Of a stretch of 36,342 bases of DNA, positions 1 to 7,947 are shown one piece after another. The stretch's first letter is position 1. Each line of letters opens with the position of its first letter. The position numbers and the translations under genes are program-made. Below the pieces are notes generated by a model. The model did not search any database and was not told the DNA's origin. It worked only from the letters and a program-made list of their open reading frames with translations. The stretch comes from CAYHIN01 sp964356705 (GTDB taxonomy: Bacteria; Patescibacteriota; Microgenomatia; CAZETR01; Amesbacteraceae): the NCBI GenBank assembly GCA_964356705.1, contig CAYHIN010000004.1, forward strand, positions 1 to 36,342. The letters run 5' to 3'.

Positions 1-188
1 TCTAGTTTCACCCGATCGCCTGGTAGTAGTCTCACCCAGTTCATTCTCATCTTTCCTGCCAGATGACAGAGAACTGTCTGGGACACGAGAGTAGGATTAT
101 CGCGGCAAACGGTAATTTGCACCCGAAATGTGGTGTTGGGCAAATTTTCCTCCACAAATCCTTCACAAATTATCATTCCTTGATTCAT
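1..188 (-). CDS. infA: Translation initiation factor IF-1 (partial, 3' end outside window)
   Basis: Binds the 30S A site during initiation. Reading the minus strand gives an OB-fold start with the hallmark EGFVEENLPNTTFRV near residue 9, then LAGKMRMNWVRLLPGDRV, which matches IF-1. The ATG at 186-188 directly follows the map stop codon (TAGATG) and gives the usual N-terminal length; a second in-frame ATG at 174-176 is possible. Compared with the E. coli protein there are about five extra residues between FRV and the GKMR motif (region ITVCRDNPTLVSQ). The gene continues past position 1, so the C-terminus is not visible. It is the last visible gene of the spc-type operon. Confidence 0.9.
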   Translation of the reverse strand, partial: MNQGMIICEGFVEENLPNTTFRVQITVCRDNPTLVSQTVLCHLAGKMRMNWVRLLPGDRVKL

Positions 189-965
189 CTAGTGCGTTTG
201 GGTAAGGACAATCGGACCGGCAGAAGTGATCGCTACAGTCTCCTCAAACAGCCCAGATATTTTACCATCGGCAGTAATTAAAGTCCAACCATCGCGGTTT
301 TTGTATCCTATCTCAGCGACTCCCTCGTTATACATGATTTCTATGGCTAAAACCATGCCGACTACCAGCTCCAAGGAGTCTTCATACCGGCCTGACACAA
401 AGCCGGGGATGGCCGGGTCCTCATGTAGTTCCCGCCCCACTCCGTGCCCAGTCAGTGATCTAACAACTGAGTATCCTACTCCTTCTATGGCCTTTTGCAT
501 CTGGGCAGACAGGTCGGCCACCCGTTTACCCGCCTTAGCCTGTTTAATCGCGTTTTTCACAGCCATTCTCCCAGCTTGCAAAAATTTGTCATTTTTAGAG
601 TTTAGGATTTCGGACTTTGAATTTACAGCCACTGTTACCGCCGTGTCTGTGTGAAAGCCCTTATAATAGATTCCCACATCAATTCCGATTATGTCTCCGG
701 CTTCAAACGCTCTACTGGTGGGTATTGAGTGCACCACTTCCTCATTTACGTTTATGCAGGTCGAGTGATGGTATCCCGGCACCATCTTAAATGACGCTTT
801 TCCCCCACTTTGATTTATCAAAATGTCAGCCAGTGAGTCCAGTTCGACTCCCGTCATCCCCGCTTTCACTGCTGCGGCCAGACTGTCACGTACAACTGCT
901 AGTTTTGCCCCACCCTCAGCCATGATCTTTATCTCAACCGGTGTCTTAAAATCCAACTTTTTCAT
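189..965 (-). CDS. map: Methionine aminopeptidase, type I
   Basis: Removes the N-terminal Met from nascent proteins after deformylation; def lies elsewhere in this window. The 258-aa pita-bread fold shows all five metal ligands: D96 and D107 (GIDVG and HTDTA), H174 (GHGVGRELHE), E209 (AIEIM) and E242 (FEETVAI). The start overlaps the adk stop by 4 bases, so the two are translationally coupled. Residues 114-123, in the loop after the second Asp strand, are encoded by a 28-bp heptanucleotide array (598-625). That array matches repeats found between genes elsewhere in this window and looks like an accommodated insertion away from the active site. Confidence 0.95.
   Translation of the reverse strand: MKKLDFKTPVEIKIMAEGGAKLAVVRDSLAAAVKAGMTGVELDSLADILINQSGGKASFKMVPGYHHSTCINVNEEVVHSIPTSRAFEAGDIIGIDVGIYYKGFHTDTAVTVAVNSKSEILNSKNDKFLQAGRMAVKNAIKQAKAGKRVADLSAQMQKAIEGVGYSVVRSLTGHGVGRELHEDPAIPGFVSGRYEDSLELVVGMVLAIEIMYNEGVAEIGYKNRDGWTLITADGKISGLFEETVAITSAGPIVLTQTH
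598..625. repeat. Heptanucleotide array inside map
   Basis: Read on the plus strand, four consecutive 7-base units (GAGTTTA, then GGATTTC, and two more) follow the consensus GGATTTA. The same consensus forms the arrays upstream of infB and rpsO. Here it lies in antisense orientation within the map coding sequence and encodes residues 114-123. Confidence 0.7.
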
Positions 966-1606
966 AATCCCAACGCCCGCACTATGTCCAAGTGAATAGT
1001 CTCGATTGGCCGCTCGCCATCTATTTCCAATAACATCCCTTCCTGTCTCGCTCTATCTATGATTTGGGCTGTTTGGGTTCTGTAGATCTGCAGTCGTCTT
1101 TTGATTGCCTCCGGTTTATCATCTTCCCGCAGTGTCAGCTCACCTCCGCATTCACAAGTACCCAGCTCTGGCGGGGGAGCCGTAATTGTGTTGTACACTC
1201 GGCCACATCTCACACAAGTCAGTCTGCTAGACAGTCTTTTGATAGTTTCTTCTTCCGATATTTCCACCACTATCACTTTATTTATTCGATCCCCAAATTT
1301 TCGTAGCATTTCTTCGACGTGTTCATATTGAGCCAGGCTTCTCGGATATCCCTCAAAGATAAATCCCTTTACCGACGAATGGTATTGGTTGATGTGGTCC
1401 CAGGCGATCAGTCTCACATATTCGTCAGGCACGAGATTTCCGGTATTGATAGAGTTAGCAATCACATCAGCGTGTTTATTTTTAGACTTAGAAATGCTGC
1501 GCAAAATATTTCCCATCTCCAAATGATAAAAACCGTATTTATCAGAAAGGAGTTGTGCCTGAGTTCCCTTACCCGACCCCTGCGGTCCCAGAATCAAGAG
1601 GTTCAT
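962..1606 (-). CDS. adk: Adenylate kinase with zinc-type LID
   Basis: Catalyses ATP + AMP to 2 ADP. The 214-aa protein begins with the P-loop GPQGSGKGT (residues 7-15). It carries the AMP-binding stretch FEGYPRSLAQ and a long-type LID domain with four Cys (CVRC, then CEC), as in zinc-binding Gram-positive-type enzymes. The position between secY and map is the classic spc-operon arrangement. It overlaps both neighbours by 4 bases (ATGA type). Confidence 0.96.
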   Translation of the reverse strand: MNLLILGPQGSGKGTQAQLLSDKYGFYHLEMGNILRSISKSKNKHADVIANSINTGNLVPDEYVRLIAWDHINQYHSSVKGFIFEGYPRSLAQYEHVEEMLRKFGDRINKVIVVEISEEETIKRLSSRLTCVRCGRVYNTITAPPPELGTCECGGELTLREDDKPEAIKRRLQIYRTQTAQIIDRARQEGMLLEIDGERPIETIHLDIVRALGL

Positions 1607-2886
1607 ACAAACACGTCGTAGCTTCGAGACAACAGTTGCGACTGAAGCGATTTCGTGGTCTCCAACACGACAGAGACCACAATCAAAATTCCCGTGCCTC
1701 CAATAGACAAAGACGGAGTAGAGAATAGGGCTTGTGCCAGAGAAGGCAAAATCGCAATCAATCCCAAAAACAAGGCTCCCGCCAGAGTAATCCTGTTTAA
1801 GACCGCGCTCAGATAAGCGGCTGTGGCAGCTCCAGGTCGGATGCCTGGGATAAATCCTCCGTATTTTTTTAGATCGTCTGAGATTTTTTCCGGATTGAAA
1901 ACCACCCCAGTATAAAAGTATGTAAACCCAACCACCAAGGCAAAATAGACTAGGGTATACACCAGTCCATCGGGCTTCATGATGTTTACCAGAGCAGCGG
2001 AGGCCTGGGCAATTTGCGGATTTGGCACCCGGGACAAAAATTGTCCAAGCATGGTAGGCAGTAAAACCAAAGAGACCGCAAAGATTATCGGGATGACTCC
2101 AGCTTGGTTCACACGAAGTGGTAGGTGAGTGACGGCCGAGCCCGCTCCATTACCGGCCGTGACCCGTCTAGCATATTGCACTACGATGTTTCTGGAGGCT
2201 TCGTTCATAAATACGACTCCCGCCACCACGATCAGACCCACGATCCCAAATACCACCAGATTAACAGGATTCATGGTATCCAAAGTAGACAGAGTCTGTG
2301 TGGCTAAAATCGGCAATCTCCCCACGATTCCTGCGAATATTAGTAGACTTATTCCATTACCGATCCCGTATTCAGTTATCAGCTCTCCCATCCATACCGT
2401 GAGCATGGTTCCAGCAGTAAGTGTTGCCAAGAGTGTCACCATTCCAATCGGATCCAATGATCCGACGACCCCCTGCCCATGCAGCAGGAAATACATGCCA
2501 ATTCCCTGCAATATGGCAATCGGTACCGTAATGAGTCTGGTGTACTGGTTCATGATCTCTCGGCCATACTCACCCTCTTTTTGCATTTCTTCGAGCTTAG
2601 GAAAAATCACGGTCAAAAGTTGCATCATGATCGATGCATTGATGTAAGGCCCCAGTCCTAGGGCCGCCAGTGAAAAATTAGCCAACGTTCCTCCTGAAAA
2701 TATGTCCAACAACCCCAGAAATTGGTTGCCAGAAAACAGCTGTGCCAAAGCCGACCTGTCGATCCCGTTCACCGGAATGTGGGCCACTAGTCTATATACC
2801 AGGAGGATGCCCGCGGTCAAAAGCAATTTCCGTCTCAGTTCTTTTGTGCTCCAGATTTGTCTTAAAAATTCAAAAAATCGGTTCAT
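1603..2886 (-). CDS. secY: Preprotein translocase subunit SecY
   Basis: Forms the protein-conducting channel in the inner membrane. At 427 aa it has the usual length, with about ten hydrophobic segments. Family landmarks are visible: the plug-region GGTLANFSLAALGLGPYINAS, the loop around the fifth segment (GNGISLLIF), the cytoplasmic loop KKYGGFIPGIRPG and the C-terminal SYDVFV tail. It starts 4 bases inside the rplO stop and ends in the adk start. The Sec system is needed by the signal-peptide proteins at 12.9-15.6 kb. Confidence 0.97.
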   Translation of the reverse strand: MNRFFEFLRQIWSTKELRRKLLLTAGILLVYRLVAHIPVNGIDRSALAQLFSGNQFLGLLDIFSGGTLANFSLAALGLGPYINASIMMQLLTVIFPKLEEMQKEGEYGREIMNQYTRLITVPIAILQGIGMYFLLHGQGVVGSLDPIGMVTLLATLTAGTMLTVWMGELITEYGIGNGISLLIFAGIVGRLPILATQTLSTLDTMNPVNLVVFGIVGLIVVAGVVFMNEASRNIVVQYARRVTAGNGAGSAVTHLPLRVNQAGVIPIIFAVSLVLLPTMLGQFLSRVPNPQIAQASAALVNIMKPDGLVYTLVYFALVVGFTYFYTGVVFNPEKISDDLKKYGGFIPGIRPGAATAAYLSAVLNRITLAGALFLGLIAILPSLAQALFSTPSLSIGGTGILIVVSVVLETTKSLQSQLLSRSYDVFV

Positions 2887-3314
2887 GCAGTTTCGATTGT
2901 ACCACCGCTGTCTTCGACAATCTTGGCGACATTGGCAGAGGTCGCGATCTTAACGTTCAGGACATTTTCTATTTTTTTGTTTCCCACGATCTTGCCCTCA
3001 GACTTTTGCGAGATCCAGCCCAATTCTCGTAGTTTTTCATTGGTCACTACAAGTTTTGCGGGCCAAGTGGCAAACCTGGTTATGTCCAAAGCCACGACGT
3101 CTGTTCCCCACGGCTTAAATTTACCCCTGCCTCGGAGTTTTGGTAATCTTTTGATTAGGGATTTTTTGAACTTTGTTCCCTCAAAACCAATCTTTACTTT
3201 TCCGCGAGCTTTTTGTCCCTTTGAACCACGGGTGCTCGTATGTCCGCCCTTACCCGAGCCAATACCTCGACCCACTCTTTTGGCAGGTCTGTTTACGATT
3301 TTGACAAGATTCAT
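2883..3314 (-). CDS. rplO: 50S ribosomal protein L15
   Basis: A 143-aa large-subunit protein with the typical Gly/Arg/Lys-rich N-terminus (RVGRGIGSGKGGHTSTRG, GQKAR) that threads into 23S rRNA and a compact C-terminal domain (IVGNKKIENVLNVKI). It follows rpsE directly; the gene usually between them, rpmD (L30), is absent. Its stop overlaps the secY start (ATGA). Confidence 0.96.
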   Translation of the reverse strand: MNLVKIVNRPAKRVGRGIGSGKGGHTSTRGSKGQKARGKVKIGFEGTKFKKSLIKRLPKLRGRGKFKPWGTDVVALDITRFATWPAKLVVTNEKLRELGWISQKSEGKIVGNKKIENVLNVKIATSANVAKIVEDSGGTIETA

Positions 3315-3318
3315 AAAT

Positions 3319-3777
3319 TCAACTTCTCACCTTTAACATTTTTAAAGCATTTACTGTGGCGTACACATTGCCTATTTTATTGTTTGTTCCCAGGATTTTG
3401 CCCACTACATCGCGAATCCCTGCGGCTTCTACGACAGCTCGGATTGATCCTCCAGCGATTACTCCAGATCCAGCCGGAGCCGGTTTCAAAAGTATGCGCG
3501 AGGCCCCAAACTTTACTCTAACCTCGTGTGGGATGGTCGTGCCGTGCATGGGGACGGTAAACAGTTGTTTTGAAGCCGCATTCACACCTTTTTTCATAGC
3601 CGTAGATACATCAGCCGCTTTCCCGAGGCCCACTCCTACTTGGCCCTTTTTATTGCCAATGACCATCAGGGCCGCAAATCGCATTTTATTGCCACCTTTG
3701 GTCTTCTTTGAGATCCGATTGATCTGGACCATCTTTTCCTCAAATTCTTTCGGTTCTGGTGTCGGTCTTATATACAT
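3319..3777 (-). CDS. rpsE: 30S ribosomal protein S5
   Basis: A 152-aa small-subunit protein that contributes to decoding accuracy. The double-stranded-RNA-binding fold begins VQINRISKKTKGGNKMRF, followed by the S5 signature GNKKGQVGVGLGKAADV and the C-terminal GGSIRAVVEAAGIRDV. The ATG at 3777 adds a short N-terminal extension; an internal Met at residue 16 is an alternative. It starts 4 bases after the rplR stop. Confidence 0.95.
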   Translation of the reverse strand: MYIRPTPEPKEFEEKMVQINRISKKTKGGNKMRFAALMVIGNKKGQVGVGLGKAADVSTAMKKGVNAASKQLFTVPMHGTTIPHEVRVKFGASRILLKPAPAGSGVIAGGSIRAVVEAAGIRDVVGKILGTNNKIGNVYATVNALKMLKVRS

Positions 3778-3781
3778 ATGT

Positions 3782-4108
3782 TTAGAATTTTAGTCCCGCC
3801 TCGCGTGCGGCTTCAGCTAACTTCTTTACTACTCCGTGATACCTATATTGGCCGCGATCAAAGACGATCTCAGAGACTCCTTTTTTGATACCCAAGTCAG
3901 CAATACCAGACCCGACGGTCTCAGCCGTCTTGCCGCGTAGACCAGAGATTGCTTTTCCAGCTTGGTCCACTATCTGGGCAAAAATGTATTTATTTGACTT
4001 GTGAACAGTCAGTCTGTGCACTGGCTTACTCAAGGCGATCTTAGACCTCACCCGCAGAGCTCTACGAGCTTTATTGGTACTGTGTCTATTTACTGTGGCT
4101 TTACTCAT
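3782..4108 (-). CDS. rplR: 50S ribosomal protein L18
   Basis: A 108-aa 5S-rRNA-binding protein. The N-terminal basic tail is followed by RRALRVRSKI, the HRLTVHKSNKYIFAQIVD strand region and the C-terminal DRGQYRYHGVVKKLAEAAREAGLKF. An in-frame upstream ATG at 4174 would overlap rplF by more than 60 bases. The ATG at 4106-4108, just after the rplF stop, gives the usual family start (MSKATV) and is preferred. Confidence 0.94.
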   Translation of the reverse strand: MSKATVNRHSTNKARRALRVRSKIALSKPVHRLTVHKSNKYIFAQIVDQAGKAISGLRGKTAETVGSGIADLGIKKGVSEIVFDRGQYRYHGVVKKLAEAAREAGLKF

Positions 4109-4112
4109 ATTT

Positions 4113-4661
4113 TTATTTGCTAGCTGTGCCTCCAGCTTTGGCGGCTTTTCCAGCTTTCTTGATGATAACTTCACCTTCGTATTTCAACCCTTTGATCTTG
4201 TACGGGTCAGCCGGTTTCCAGGCTCTGATTTTAGCAGCTACTTCGCCCACAATCACCCTATCGGCTCCCTTTATTGTAATCTTAGTATCCTTAACCTCAA
4301 ACGTAACCCCAGTTGGAGCCTTTACAACTACTGGATGAGAAAAGCCTAAAGCTAGTTGCAAAGAGTCTCCGGCCACATTGGCTCGGTATCCAGTTCCAGT
4401 CAGTTCTAGCGTTTTACTCCAGCCAGTACTTACTCCGGTGACCATGTTAGCCAGTATTGAGCGAGTCATGCCAGACAGGTTTGTACTAAATTCATCCGCA
4501 GCCGTCACCTGGACTTTTCCTTCAGAAGCGACTACTTTTACTCGCTCAGGCAGAGTAAATTCCAAAGTGCCTTTCGGTCCTTTGACACTTACCACTAGGC
4601 CACTCTGAGTCAAATCTACTCCAGATGGGATTACGATCGGTTTTTTTGCAATTTTAGACAT
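4113..4661 (-). CDS. rplF: 50S ribosomal protein L6
   Basis: A 182-aa protein near the factor-binding centre of the 50S subunit. Two L6 repeats are visible: an N-terminal one (PIVIPSGVDL, VSVKGPKGTLEF) and a C-terminal one (VVVKAPTGVTFEVKDTKITIKGADR). It ends with a normal IRAWKPADPYKIKGLKYEGE region and an Ala/Lys-rich tail. The ATG at 4661 lies 2 bases after the rpsH stop; a GTG at 4670 would overlap rpsH and is less likely. Confidence 0.95.
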   Translation of the reverse strand: MSKIAKKPIVIPSGVDLTQSGLVVSVKGPKGTLEFTLPERVKVVASEGKVQVTAADEFSTNLSGMTRSILANMVTGVSTGWSKTLELTGTGYRANVAGDSLQLALGFSHPVVVKAPTGVTFEVKDTKITIKGADRVIVGEVAAKIRAWKPADPYKIKGLKYEGEVIIKKAGKAAKAGGTASK

Positions 4662-4663
4662 AT

Positions 4664-5044
4664 TTACCACACTTGGGCGATCAGCTCGCCGCCTTGTTTA
4701 ATCTTTTTGGCTTGTTTACCATCCATGATTCCTTTAGACGTGGATACGATATTTATTCCCAAGCCTCCCCATACTCTTGGCAGTTCAGAGACCGAAAGAT
4801 AATATCTAGCCCCAGGCTTACTCATTCTTTGGATACCCATCACGGCCGGTTTTCCGCCTTCATATCTCAGCTTCACTTTTATTTCTTTGCCCTCTCGAGT
4901 GGCTGTCTCGATGTATTTGTTTTTGGCAAGTACTGAGAGCACCGACTCGACCGTTTTTGTAGCATTGACCACGATTTCTTCTCTTTGGGCGTGATAACCG
5001 TTCTTCACGCGGGCAATCAAATCTGATAGATGATCATTTACCAT
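4664..5044 (-). CDS. rpsH: 30S ribosomal protein S8
   Basis: A 126-aa 16S-rRNA-binding protein; in E. coli it is also the spc operon repressor. The start reads MVNDHLSDLIARVKNG and the C-terminal signature region includes GARYYLSVSELPRVWGGLGI and the STSKGIMD motif. It overlaps the end of rpsN by 7 bases. Confidence 0.95.
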   Translation of the reverse strand: MVNDHLSDLIARVKNGYHAQREEIVVNATKTVESVLSVLAKNKYIETATREGKEIKVKLRYEGGKPAVMGIQRMSKPGARYYLSVSELPRVWGGLGINIVSTSKGIMDGKQAKKIKQGGELIAQVW

Positions 5045-5226
5045 GATGCTTTTTTTACTCCGGGCAATTCGCCCTTATTTGCTAACTCTCTAAAACACAG
5101 TCTACATAGGCCAAACATGCGAAGAAAACCTCTGGGTCTTCCGCATTGGCTACATCTGTTTCGGTATTGCACCGCATACTTGACGTATCCTTTGGTTTGT
5201 TTGACTATTTTAGATGTTTTAGCCAT
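5038..5226 (-). CDS. rpsN: 30S ribosomal protein S14, zinc-binding type (type Z)
   Basis: A 62-aa short S14 with two CXXC knuckles (CSQC, then CRLC) that bind zinc, followed by the C-terminal FRELANKGELPGVKKASW. The reading frame stays open upstream into rplE, but the ATG at 5224-5226 (MAKTSK) matches the family start and follows the rplE stop. A purine-rich AGAGGA precedes it as a likely ribosome binding site. Confidence 0.95.
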   Translation of the reverse strand: MAKTSKIVKQTKGYVKYAVQYRNRCSQCGRPRGFLRMFGLCRLCFRELANKGELPGVKKASW

Positions 5227-5227
5227 T

Positions 5228-5773
5228 TTACTTTTCCTCTTTCTTAAAAGGCATGCCAAATAACTCCAGCATTCTTTTTGCTTTTATAGGGTCGCCCGCT
5301 GTATTCACAAAAGTGATTTCCAGACCCCTGATTTTATCAATCTTGCCGTACTCGATTTCAGGGAAGACGATTTGTTCAGATAGTCCCAATGTATAGTTGC
5401 CCTTTTTGTCAAAAGCGGTCGTGGACACTCCGTGGAAGTCTCTTACCCGAGGCAGGACAACGGAAAACAATTTTAGCATAAAGTCATACATTCTCTTGCC
5501 GCGTAGAGTCACAGTCAGGCCTACGATATCTCCTTCGCGCAGCTTAAAGTTCGCGATAGACTTCTTGGCTCGGGCCTGCTTGGGTTTTTGTCCAGTAATG
5601 TCAGCAAGCCACGCCGTGGTCTTTTCCAAAGCGGACTTGTCGTGGGCGGCTTCCTTCATGCCGATGTTTACGACCACTCTTGTGACCTTTGGCACAGCCA
5701 TGGCGTTTTCGATGCCAAATTCGGTCACCATTGCTGGCACGACTGTTTCTTTATATGTTTGTTGTAAGTTCAT
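5228..5773 (-). CDS. rplE: 50S ribosomal protein L5
   Basis: A 181-aa protein that binds 5S rRNA in the central protuberance. Landmarks: YKETVVPAMVTEFG at the N-terminus, VPKVTRVVVNIGMKEA, the RAKKSIANFKLREGDIVGLTVTLRG core, and RDFHGVS with GLSEQIVFPEI. Spacing to rplX is 2 bases and to rpsN 1 base, so this is one tightly packed operon. Confidence 0.96.
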   Translation of the reverse strand: MNLQQTYKETVVPAMVTEFGIENAMAVPKVTRVVVNIGMKEAAHDKSALEKTTAWLADITGQKPKQARAKKSIANFKLREGDIVGLTVTLRGKRMYDFMLKLFSVVLPRVRDFHGVSTTAFDKKGNYTLGLSEQIVFPEIEYGKIDKIRGLEITFVNTAGDPIKAKRMLELFGMPFKKEEK

Positions 5774-5775
5774 AG

Positions 5776-6081
5776 TTAGTCAATATTAGCTTTACATTTG
5801 CGACAAATTCGTGACTTTTTGTCTCCGGTTATGCTGTAGCCTACTCGAGTAGGTTTCTTACATTTTGGGCACACTAGTGCCACTTTAGAAACAGTCACCG
5901 GACGAGACAGAGTTACGATCTCTCCGGGCTGGCCCTGGGCGGGTTTTCTATGCTTTTTATATTGGTTTAGTCCGGGCAAAAGTAAACGGTTTTCTTTTAC
6001 CAAAACCTTTTCGACTTTAGCCTCACGGCCGCGGTCTTTACCGGCTAGCATTACGACTGTGTCACCTTTTTTGATTTTCAT
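5776..6081 (-). CDS. rplX: 50S ribosomal protein L24
   Basis: A 101-aa assembly-initiating protein with an N-terminal KOW motif (KIKKGDTVVMLAGKDRGREA) and the YKKHRKPAQGQPGEIV stretch. The C-terminus holds two CXXC pairs (CPKC, CRKC) typical of L24 proteins with a zinc-ribbon-like tail. The start overlaps the rplN stop by 4 bases. Confidence 0.95.
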   Translation of the reverse strand: MKIKKGDTVVMLAGKDRGREAKVEKVLVKENRLLLPGLNQYKKHRKPAQGQPGEIVTLSRPVTVSKVALVCPKCKKPTRVGYSITGDKKSRICRKCKANID

Positions 6082-6449
6082 AATACTTCTGGTGCCAGAC
6101 TGGCGATTTTTGAATAACCGGCTTCTTTCACTTCGCGAGCAATGGGACCAAATATTCTACTTCCCCTAGGATCGCCTGATTTAGGATCGATTATGACCGC
6201 GGCGTTGTCATCAAAGCGGATATAGCTTCCATCTTTTCTGCGCATTTCTTTGCGAGTTCGCACGATCACAGCCTTGACGATCTCCGAATCTTTGACTGCT
6301 CCATTTGGATCAGCTTGGTCCACGACCGCCGTGACTACGTCTCCCACTCGGGCAAAGACTTTTCCCGTAGAGCCTACGACGTGAATCAGCTTCAGCTTCT
6401 TGGCGCCGGAATTATCTGCAGGGACTAATATTGTGCGTAGCTGTACCAT
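6078..6449 (-). CDS. rplN: 50S ribosomal protein L14
   Basis: A 123-aa protein at the subunit interface, highly conserved: ADNSGAKKLKLIHVVG, GDVVTAVVDQADPNG, VKAVIVRTRKEMRRKDGSYIRFDDNA and the C-terminal RIFGPIAREVKEAGYSKI. Its length and ends match the family. It follows rpsQ after 2 bases. Confidence 0.97.
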   Translation of the reverse strand: MVQLRTILVPADNSGAKKLKLIHVVGSTGKVFARVGDVVTAVVDQADPNGAVKDSEIVKAVIVRTRKEMRRKDGSYIRFDDNAAVIIDPKSGDPRGSRIFGPIAREVKEAGYSKIASLAPEVL

Positions 6450-6451
6450 AG

Positions 6452-6679
6452 TTATTTAGCAATCTCGATAACTTTCCAGTTTTTTGTCTTGCTCATAGGT
6501 CTGATTTCGGCGATTTTGACTGTGTCACCAGTTTTTGCCCCCATTTCGTTATGAGCATGAAACTTTGCCGTCTTGCGGATGCGCTTACGATATAGTGGGT
6601 GCGATGCAAATCTCGTAGTCTCGACGACGACGGTGTTTTGCATTTTATCCGAGACAACTTTTCCCGTGATTATCTTCAT
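6452..6679 (-). CDS. rpsQ: 30S ribosomal protein S17
   Basis: A 75-aa OB-fold protein binding 16S rRNA. The family pattern GKVVSDKMQNTVVVETTRFASHPLY is followed by KFHAHNEMGAKTGDTVKIAEIRPMSKTKNWKV. The start overlaps the rpmC stop by 4 bases. Confidence 0.95.
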   Translation of the reverse strand: MKIITGKVVSDKMQNTVVVETTRFASHPLYRKRIRKTAKFHAHNEMGAKTGDTVKIAEIRPMSKTKNWKVIEIAK

Positions 6680-6879
6680 GATTTGGCCGATTTTACCACT
6701 AAAACCCGGGCTAAGTCTTTTCGCAAAGTGAATACTTCGCGAGTATTTCTAGACTTACCGGATCTGATAAGTAACTGAGTTTTTGCGATTTTGGTTCGGA
6801 TTTCGAGAGCCTTGGCCGAAAGTTCAGCGACAGACATCTCCGCAATCGGCAGTTCTACATTTTTTGTTTTTTTAGCCAT
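6676..6879 (-). CDS. rpmC: 50S ribosomal protein L29
   Basis: A 67-aa two-helix protein near the exit tunnel. The helical stretch ELSAKALEIRTKIAKTQLLI, then a basic SRNTREVFTLRKDLARVLVV, matches L29 (its usual R-x-L-R-K-x-I-A-R motif is seen as FTLRKDLARV). The slightly longer Lys-rich N-terminus is common. It lies between rplP and rpsQ as in most bacteria. Confidence 0.92.
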   Translation of the reverse strand: MAKKTKNVELPIAEMSVAELSAKALEIRTKIAKTQLLIRSGKSRNTREVFTLRKDLARVLVVKSAKS

Positions 6880-6884
6880 ATATT

Positions 6885-7292
6885 TTAGTTTTTACTAACT
6901 AGTTTGACATCAAGAGGTAATTTGGCTGCCGCTCGCAAAAAAGCCGTCGTAGCGGCAATCTTGTCTACTCCTGCTATTTCGAACAATATTTGTCCCGGGC
7001 GCACCACTGCCACATATTCGTGAATATCGCCCTTTCCCGAGCCCATGCGGGTTCCCAGGGCCTTTTTTGTGACTGGCTTATCAGGGAAAATCCGGATCCA
7101 CACTTTTCCGCCTCTTTGGGCATAGCGGGAGATGGCTTTTCTGGCAGATTCAATCTGGCGAGAAGAGACCCAGCCTCGTCCCAGAGATTTGAGCCCATAT
7201 TCCCCAAAACTCACGTCAGATCCGCGCAAGGACAAGCCTGGCATCTGGCCTCTAAATTGCTTTCTATATTTTTGTCTTTTAGGTTGTAGCAT
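6885..7292 (-). CDS. rplP: 50S ribosomal protein L16
   Basis: A 135-aa protein that organises the tRNA A-site region of the 50S. It begins MLQPKRQKYRKQFRG, continues with FGEYGLKSLGRGWVSSRQIESAR and the KVWIRIFPDKPVTKK motif, and has the MGSGKGD loop. A clear Shine-Dalgarno AGAGGAG (minus strand, 7299-7305) sits 6 bases before the ATG, inside the end of rpsC. Internal cistrons here therefore do use SD-led initiation. Confidence 0.96.
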   Translation of the reverse strand: MLQPKRQKYRKQFRGQMPGLSLRGSDVSFGEYGLKSLGRGWVSSRQIESARKAISRYAQRGGKVWIRIFPDKPVTKKALGTRMGSGKGDIHEYVAVVRPGQILFEIAGVDKIAATTAFLRAAAKLPLDVKLVSKN

Positions 7293-7947
7293 TTTTTTCT
7301 CCTCTATGGATCCAGACTTTAACTCCTACATATCCTGAGCGAGTCAGTGCCGGCACATGGGCATAATCCACGTCAGCGCGCAATGTCTGCAAGGGGACTG
7401 AGCCTTGTTTATACAGCTCTCGTCTTGAGATCTCGGCTCCGTTTACTCGTCCCGACAAAAGTACTTTGATTCCCAGGGCTTGGGCTTGCATGGTTCTTTC
7501 CATGGCTTTTACCGCGACTCTTCGAGCTGGAATTCTTTTTTCCAGTTGCTCGACTATTTTCATGGCCACCAGATATGCCGATTGATCAGGTGCTTTTATC
7601 TCTTCTACTTGCATATCAATCTTAGGATTGTTCTTAGCTTTCAAGTCGACTCCCAAAGTTTTGTTTATAAATTTCTTTAGCTCCTCGAGCCCACTTCCTC
7701 CGCGACCGATCACGATTCCGGGTCTGGCCACAAAGATAATGATTTTCATGCTTCGCAAAGATCTTTCGATTTCGACTCTCGCGACTCCTGCCATGGCCAG
7801 TCTTTTCATAAGGGCCTTTCGCAGTTTCAAGTCCGCGTCTAGATAGTCGATATACTTTTTGTGATTTGTCGAAAACCAGCGTGACTTCCAAGCTGTGGTG
7901 GAAGACAGCGGTAGACGATAAGCAATAGGATTAACTTTCTGACCCAT
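7279..7947 (-). CDS. rpsC: 30S ribosomal protein S3
   Basis: A 222-aa protein with a type-2 KH domain (IIIFVARPGIVIGRGGSGLEEL) and the S3 C-terminal domain (GIKVLLSGRVNGAEISRRE, GVKVWIHRGE). It starts MGQKVNPIAYRLP and is preceded by an AAGGAG Shine-Dalgarno (minus strand, 7952-7957). It overlaps rplV by 17 bases and rplP by 14 bases. Confidence 0.96.
   Translation of the reverse strand: MGQKVNPIAYRLPLSSTTAWKSRWFSTNHKKYIDYLDADLKLRKALMKRLAMAGVARVEIERSLRSMKIIIFVARPGIVIGRGGSGLEELKKFINKTLGVDLKAKNNPKIDMQVEEIKAPDQSAYLVAMKIVEQLEKRIPARRVAVKAMERTMQAQALGIKVLLSGRVNGAEISRRELYKQGSVPLQTLRADVDYAHVPALTRSGYVGVKVWIHRGEKNATT

Noticed and set aside
4109..4174. Longer L18 start at 4174
   Set aside because: It would overlap rplF by over 60 bases and add residues absent from the family; the ATG at 4108 fits.
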